A stretch of 64,000 nt of DNA from Mesorhizobium sp. INR15 (GTDB lineage: Bacteria; Pseudomonadota; Alphaproteobacteria; Rhizobiales; Rhizobiaceae), in the NCBI RefSeq assembly GCF_015500075.1, contig NZ_CP045496.1, positions 6,086,001-6,150,000 of the forward strand, given 5' to 3'. The first letter of the stretch is position 1. Every line of letters begins with the position of its first letter. A program made the translations under genes and the position numbers. The notes beneath the pieces are model-generated. The model was not told the DNA's origin. It saw only the letters and a list, made by a program, of their open reading frames with translations, and made no database searches. This document shows, one piece after another, positions 60,180 through 64,000 of this stretch.

Positions 60180-61385
60180 TCATGCCGCGCATGTGCGGAC
60201 CAACTGATCCGGCGCCATCTCGCGCGCCCGGTACCAGTCCTGCGCGGCGGCAACGCCCGAGCCGAGTTCGATCTTCGCACCCGCGTCATGCAGCGACATT
60301 TCCGCCGCCCCCAGAGCGCCGAGGCACATCACTTCGTTGAGATCGCCGAGATGGCCGATGCGAAACACCTTGCCGGCCAGCCGGCCGAGGCCAGCGCCAA
60401 AAGAGGTGCGATACCTGTTGTAGCCCGTGGCAATCACCTTCCGGGCGTCCACGTCGCTCGGCACCACGATGGCCGAGACAGTGTCGGACCACCACTTTTC
60501 TTCCTTCGCGCAAAGACTCAGCCCCCACGCCTGGATGCCGAGGCGAACACCCTCCGCAAGCTTGCGGTGACGCGCGAACACAGTGTCCAGACCTTCGGCG
60601 AACAGCAGATCGAGGGACGCCCGCATGCCAAGAAGCAACTGGGTCGGGGGCGTATAGGGAAAATAGCCGGTAGCACCGGCCGCCTTCATGTCTTCGAAGC
60701 TGAAATAGCAGCGGGGCATGCGCGAGTTCTTGTGGGCCTCCATTGCCTTTTCGCTCACGGCGAGGATGCCCAGGCCCGCCGGCAACATCAGCCCCTTCTG
60801 CGACCCGGTAATGGCAAGGTCGACGCCCCATTCGTCCATGCGAAAATCGATGGAGCCGATCGAACTGACGCCGTCGACGAACAGGAGGGCATCGTGCTTG
60901 GCTGCATCGAGAGCGCGCCGCACGCCGGCGATGTCTGATGTGACCCCCGTCGCCGTTTCGTTGTGGGTGGCGAACACAGCCTTGATCTTGCGATGGGTAT
61001 CGCGGCTGAGGTGCTGCTCGTAGATTTCCAGGGGCACGCCCTCGCCCCATTCGACGTCGATGCACACCACGTCGAGCCCGAGCCGCTCGGCCATGTCCAC
61101 CCACAGATGCGAGAACTGGCCGAACCGCGACATGAGGACTTTGTCGCCAGGGTTCAACGTGTTTGAGATCGCCGCTTCCCAACTGCCTGTGCCCGAGCCG
61201 GGAAACATGAGGACAGTGGCCGTGTCGGTCTTGAATAGCCTCTTGAGGTCGGCAAACAGCGGCAGTGTCAAGGTTGGGAAATCAGGCGCCCGCATGTCCT
61301 GCATGGGCACGTTCATCGCGCGACGAACGGCATCCGGGATGTTGGTAGGCCCGGGCACGAAGAGATGGGTGGTTCCGTTATTCAT
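60180..61385 (-). CDS. Serine-glyoxylate aminotransferase
   Basis: This 401-residue class V aminotransferase of the serine/alanine-glyoxylate type has HLFVPGPTNIPDAVRRAMN, PGSGTGSWEAAISN, THNETATGV, FVDGVSSIGSIDFRMDEWGV and the PLP Lys197 in TGSQKGLMLPAG. It converts serine and glyoxylate to hydroxypyruvate and glycine, regenerating glycine for SHMT. ATG 61385 follows GAGGAC; a start seven codons upstream is less likely. It lies 27 bases after the MetF-like gene in the same direction. Confidence 0.94.
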   Translation of the reverse strand: MNNGTTHLFVPGPTNIPDAVRRAMNVPMQDMRAPDFPTLTLPLFADLKRLFKTDTATVLMFPGSGTGSWEAAISNTLNPGDKVLMSRFGQFSHLWVDMAERLGLDVVCIDVEWGEGVPLEIYEQHLSRDTHRKIKAVFATHNETATGVTSDIAGVRRALDAAKHDALLFVDGVSSIGSIDFRMDEWGVDLAITGSQKGLMLPAGLGILAVSEKAMEAHKNSRMPRCYFSFEDMKAAGATGYFPYTPPTQLLLGMRASLDLLFAEGLDTVFARHRKLAEGVRLGIQAWGLSLCAKEEKWWSDTVSAIVVPSDVDARKVIATGYNRYRTSFGAGLGRLAGKVFRIGHLGDLNEVMCLGALGAAEMSLHDAGAKIELGSGVAAAQDWYRAREMAPDQLVRTCAA

Positions 61386-61412
61386 GACATTGGTCCTCGA
61401 TGGCAAATGGTT

Positions 61413-62306
61413 CTAAACCGGCCCTGCGGCTCCAAGCCGGATGCGGCGGTAGTCGCTCAGCCAGCCAAGCGACTTCTCCCAGCCGCCAAACGGGAAGAAA
61501 TGCGCGAAGAGCCGCGGATGCTCCGCCGGAAAATGCGCTTCGATGGCTTCGATCAGGTCGCCGGGGTTCTTCTCGGCAAGCACATTGAATAGCCCGGCTC
61601 CTGAACGGCGCAGTGCGGCCAACGAGGGCCCTACCCCGCACAGCATCGCGAATTTGAGCAGCTTGGTCAGCGACGTCACGCCGGCCAGGCCAAGATGGAT
61701 CGGCAGGTCGGGATGGGCGCGCCGCACGTTCAATGCCCAATCCGCCATCATCCAGCCGTCGAAGGCGAACTGGGAGACAAGCCGTGGCGCCAGTTCCCGC
61801 TCGCGGCAGATTGCGACCTTGCGCTGCAGGGCATCGGCAAGCGCATCCTGCGCAATCGCGGGATGGCCTTCGGGATAGCCGCCGATGAAGGCCGTGCCGA
61901 TCGTGCTGGCCGCAAGCGCGGGATGGGCAAGCAGATCGGCGGCCTCGGCGAACGGACCGCTGGAGAACAAAGGATTGCCACCGACAAACAACGCTTCGGA
62001 AACGCCGTTGCGGCTGTGCGCCTCAACAAGATCGGCGAAATCCCTGGCCGTCTCGAAGTGCCTGGCGCCGAGATGCGGAACCGGAACGAAGCCGGCCGCT
62101 TTCAGTTGCCTTGCGGCTTCGGCCTGCGCGGCAACGGGCTTGCCGGCAAGGTGGGTCAGGAAAACCCTTGATCCCGGTGGAAAGGCTTCGGGCGAAGGAT
62201 TGAATCCGGCGGCCTGGGCGGGAGCGAGTTCTATGGAAACACCCTGGTCGAGAAGACCCGATACCGGAGCTCGGCTGGGCGCAGGAACGTGCTTCGGTTC
62301 GGGCAT
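61413..62306 (-). CDS. Methylenetetrahydrofolate reductase family protein (MetF-like)
   Basis: This 297-residue flavin-dependent TIM barrel of the MetF family has FVPVPHLGARHFE, GTAFIGGYPEGHPAI and LVSQFAFDGWMM (MetF substrate motif). It interconverts methyl- and methylene-tetrahydrofolate. Directly after a folate methyltransferase gene, it most likely runs in the oxidising direction to give methylene-THF for SHMT, as proposed for MetF-like proteins encoded with vanillate demethylase (LigM). The N-terminal ~25 residues are diverged from classic MetF. Confidence 0.9.
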   Translation of the reverse strand: MPEPKHVPAPSRAPVSGLLDQGVSIELAPAQAAGFNPSPEAFPPGSRVFLTHLAGKPVAAQAEAARQLKAAGFVPVPHLGARHFETARDFADLVEAHSRNGVSEALFVGGNPLFSSGPFAEAADLLAHPALAASTIGTAFIGGYPEGHPAIAQDALADALQRKVAICRERELAPRLVSQFAFDGWMMADWALNVRRAHPDLPIHLGLAGVTSLTKLLKFAMLCGVGPSLAALRRSGAGLFNVLAEKNPGDLIEAIEAHFPAEHPRLFAHFFPFGGWEKSLGWLSDYRRIRLGAAGPV

Positions 62307-62476
62307 GACTTGCTCCGGGTGACGGTGGCTTCGCGCGCCGGCTGTTATCCGGCGGCTGATTGCGGTGATGTCGATCGGCGGGTGCGAGTGCCCGGCCCAC
62401 GCCTCCGGCGCGGAGCACCCGGCGGATCCGGAGCTATCCCAGAGATCAAAGATGCCCCGTCACGAACGTCTCGGCA

Positions 62477-63736
62477 TCAGGCCTTGGAACGCCTGATCTC
62501 GACGAACGGAAGCGGCACGACGGTGGCGCCGACCAAGCCGAGGCTGGCGCCTTCATCGTCCTTCAATTCCACTTCGATCGTGGAACCCGGCGATAAAAGC
62601 TCCTCGGGGAGGAAGCCGAAGCTGATCGCCTGCCGCAACGTCGGACTGTAGGCAAGGCTCGAGGCGCGGCCGACGAGTTGCCCTTCCTTGAAGGCCTGCA
62701 TCGATCCCCAGAACACCCGGGACAACGCCGTCCCATAGGCGCTCTTTTCAGCCGCAGCGCGGACGATTTCCATCGCGTCATAGCGGAGGCCAACGAAGCG
62801 CCGTTTCGGCTCGAGCGAAGCTTGCGCGGCCTTTAGGGCATCCCGCCCGACAAAGTCGTGATCGAGGTCGACCAACCGTCCAAGACTAGCTTCAAAAGGC
62901 GTTATTTGCAGATCGTCGACGACCTCGACGCGTGCGGTGCGAGGATCGGGTCCCGCACCATTATAGTCCGCCGAAACCAGGATAAGACCTGCTTCAATGC
63001 GCGCCACGTCGACAGCGTATTCTCCCGCACAGGTCACCCCAAACACCTGGCCGGCTGACTGAAGATGCCGCCAGACCGCGGCCCCGCCCTCTCTCGGCAC
63101 CCACAGCTCGAAGCCGCGCTCGCCCGTGAAACCCTGCCGCGCCACGAAGAGATCGACGCCCGCGATGGTGGCGCGGCCAATCTGGGAGAATTTCAGGCTC
63201 GACCAGTCGTGCCCGGTCGCGGCCTGCATGAGGTCGAATGACCTTGGGCCTTGCAACGACAGAATGCCGTAATCGTCGGACGCGTTGCGGAACTCGACAT
63301 CGAGGCCGACAGCCTGGCTGGCAAACCAGGCGTGGCTGGTCTCGCCTGAAACGACGAACCTGTCCTGCGTCAGCCTGAAGACCAGCCCGTCACCGACGAT
63401 GAACCCATCTTCGTTGCACCAGGGCGTATACATCACATGGTCGACCTCAAGCCGGCGCATGTCGCGGGTCATCAGCCGATCGATCAAGCGATGGGCATCG
63501 GCGCCACGAATTTCCATCTTCGGCAGCGGCGACATGTCGATCATGGCAACGGCATTGCGGATCGCCGCGAGCTCCTTTGGCATGCTCGTATAGACATCCG
63601 GAACGATGTACTTGTCCCAGGTGTACCACCACGTCGTCCGCACCTGGCCGCTGGTCGCCTGGTGAAATGGCGTGCCCTCGCACGCCGCCACGGTTTCGGC
63701 GCGGGCCCCGGCCGCCAGGCTGATATTGTCCAGCAT
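62477..63736 (-). CDS. GcvT-family tetrahydrofolate-dependent methyl/aminomethyltransferase
   Basis: This 419-residue protein of the GcvT/DmdA/LigM fold has AMIDMSPLPKMEIRGADAHR, YTPWCNEDGFIVGDGLVFRL (the substrate-Asp region of T-proteins), GERGFELWVP and the C-terminal beta-barrel with VGRASSLAYSP. No glycine-cleavage H or P genes are nearby, so it is not the housekeeping T-protein. The next gene is MetF-like, as in THF-dependent demethylation pathways. It probably moves a methyl group from an N- or O-methylated substrate to tetrahydrofolate. GAGGA lies upstream of ATG 63736. It is the first gene of the minus-strand one-carbon operon. Confidence 0.9.
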   Translation of the reverse strand: MLDNISLAAGARAETVAACEGTPFHQATSGQVRTTWWYTWDKYIVPDVYTSMPKELAAIRNAVAMIDMSPLPKMEIRGADAHRLIDRLMTRDMRRLEVDHVMYTPWCNEDGFIVGDGLVFRLTQDRFVVSGETSHAWFASQAVGLDVEFRNASDDYGILSLQGPRSFDLMQAATGHDWSSLKFSQIGRATIAGVDLFVARQGFTGERGFELWVPREGGAAVWRHLQSAGQVFGVTCAGEYAVDVARIEAGLILVSADYNGAGPDPRTARVEVVDDLQITPFEASLGRLVDLDHDFVGRDALKAAQASLEPKRRFVGLRYDAMEIVRAAAEKSAYGTALSRVFWGSMQAFKEGQLVGRASSLAYSPTLRQAISFGFLPEELLSPGSTIEVELKDDEGASLGLVGATVVPLPFVEIRRSKA

Positions 63737-64000
63737 CGTCGCAATCCTCGTTCAGTTGAGTTCGCCCATTCTCCTGCGTCCAGTTCGCGAGTTGAATGCC
63801 GCCCTGGTCCCATTCCATATCCAGAATGAAGATTGAAACGAGTTTTATCCAACGCATTGCGCGATTGTGCTTGTTCAACTGAAGGCGCGGCCTGTAAGTT
63901 GAGCCTTGCGCTTCACTCCAGCTTTCTGGATTTACGCATCACGCCGCCGACAATCGCGGCCAATTTTCGAGCCGATCCGGGTCGACTGGGCAGGACACCA

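Noticed and set aside
62477..63736. Calling the GcvT-like protein the glycine-cleavage T-protein
   Set aside because: No gcvH or gcvP is nearby and the partner is MetF-like, which fits THF-dependent demethylation better.
1..64000. Prophage, integrative element, CRISPR array or tRNA genes
   Set aside because: I saw no integrase, transposase, phage structural gene, regular spaced repeats or tRNA cloverleaf in the window.

Overview
The window is a GC-rich stretch of a rhizobial alphaproteobacterial genome, most likely Mesorhizobium or a close relative. This is inferred from codon and GC habit, the dense ABC-transporter catabolic operons, the imp-type T6SS organisation and an intergenic repeat (18211-18331) of the kind I associate with that group. 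I see no integrase, transposase, tRNA, rRNA or CRISPR array.

Region 1 (1-20.8 kb) is one end of a type VI secretion locus. It has a truncated VgrG on the minus strand and, on the plus strand, tagH, tssL (with a C-terminal OmpA domain), tssM, the phosphatase pppA, the kinase ppkA, a secreted DUF1036 protein and a membrane-anchored peptidoglycan hydrolase joining an M23 peptidase to a lysozyme-like domain. These are followed by a small OmpA protein, two secreted caspase-fold proteins, a DUF6931-like protein and a YceI-OmpA fusion. Sheath, baseplate and Hcp genes must lie outside the window. The FHA, phosphatase and kinase genes are the known threonine-phosphorylation switch. The envelope genes look like accessories for crossing the cell wall, or a linked envelope module.

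Region 2 (21-30.2 kb) has two flavin reductases, a LysR regulator, a PotA/PotD-type ABC transporter with a fused PotB-PotC permease, a flavin-dependent monooxygenase of the NtaA/DszA type and a hydroxypyruvate-isomerase-like protein. It reads as uptake and oxidative cleavage of an unknown compound. A near-identical palindrome precedes both the reductases and the transporter.

Region 3 (30.7-40.7 kb) has a purine-type NCS2 permease, a carbamoylase/allantoate-type amidohydrolase, RidA, two PLP aminotransferases, an ornithine-cyclodeaminase-like protein, an amino-acid ABC transporter without a local ATPase, and a LysR regulator. This is nitrogen-compound scavenging.

Region 4 (40.9-57.9 kb) is two divergent operons. 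The minus-strand operon is a Dpp-type transporter whose fused ATPase has a degenerate first nucleotide site, followed by an M20 amidohydrolase, an SDR and an XRE-cupin regulator. The plus-strand operon is a DeoR regulator, both subunits of an N,N-dimethylformamidase-type amidase, two FAD oxidoreductases of GlpA/GlpB type, an FGGY kinase resembling glycerol kinase but lacking one substrate-binding arginine, and a truncated SDR. The same operator-like palindrome lies in the intergenic regions of both operons, so they probably form one amide-catabolic regulon. I consider this the best candidate for an undescribed system.

Region 5 (57.9-63.7 kb) is a minus-strand one-carbon cluster: a GcvT-like tetrahydrofolate methyltransferase, a MetF-like reductase, serine-glyoxylate aminotransferase, hydroxypyruvate reductase and serine hydroxymethyltransferase. 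Together they could demethylate a substrate onto folate and pass the carbon through serine to glycerate. The serine hydroxymethyltransferase gene has a 3' frameshift.
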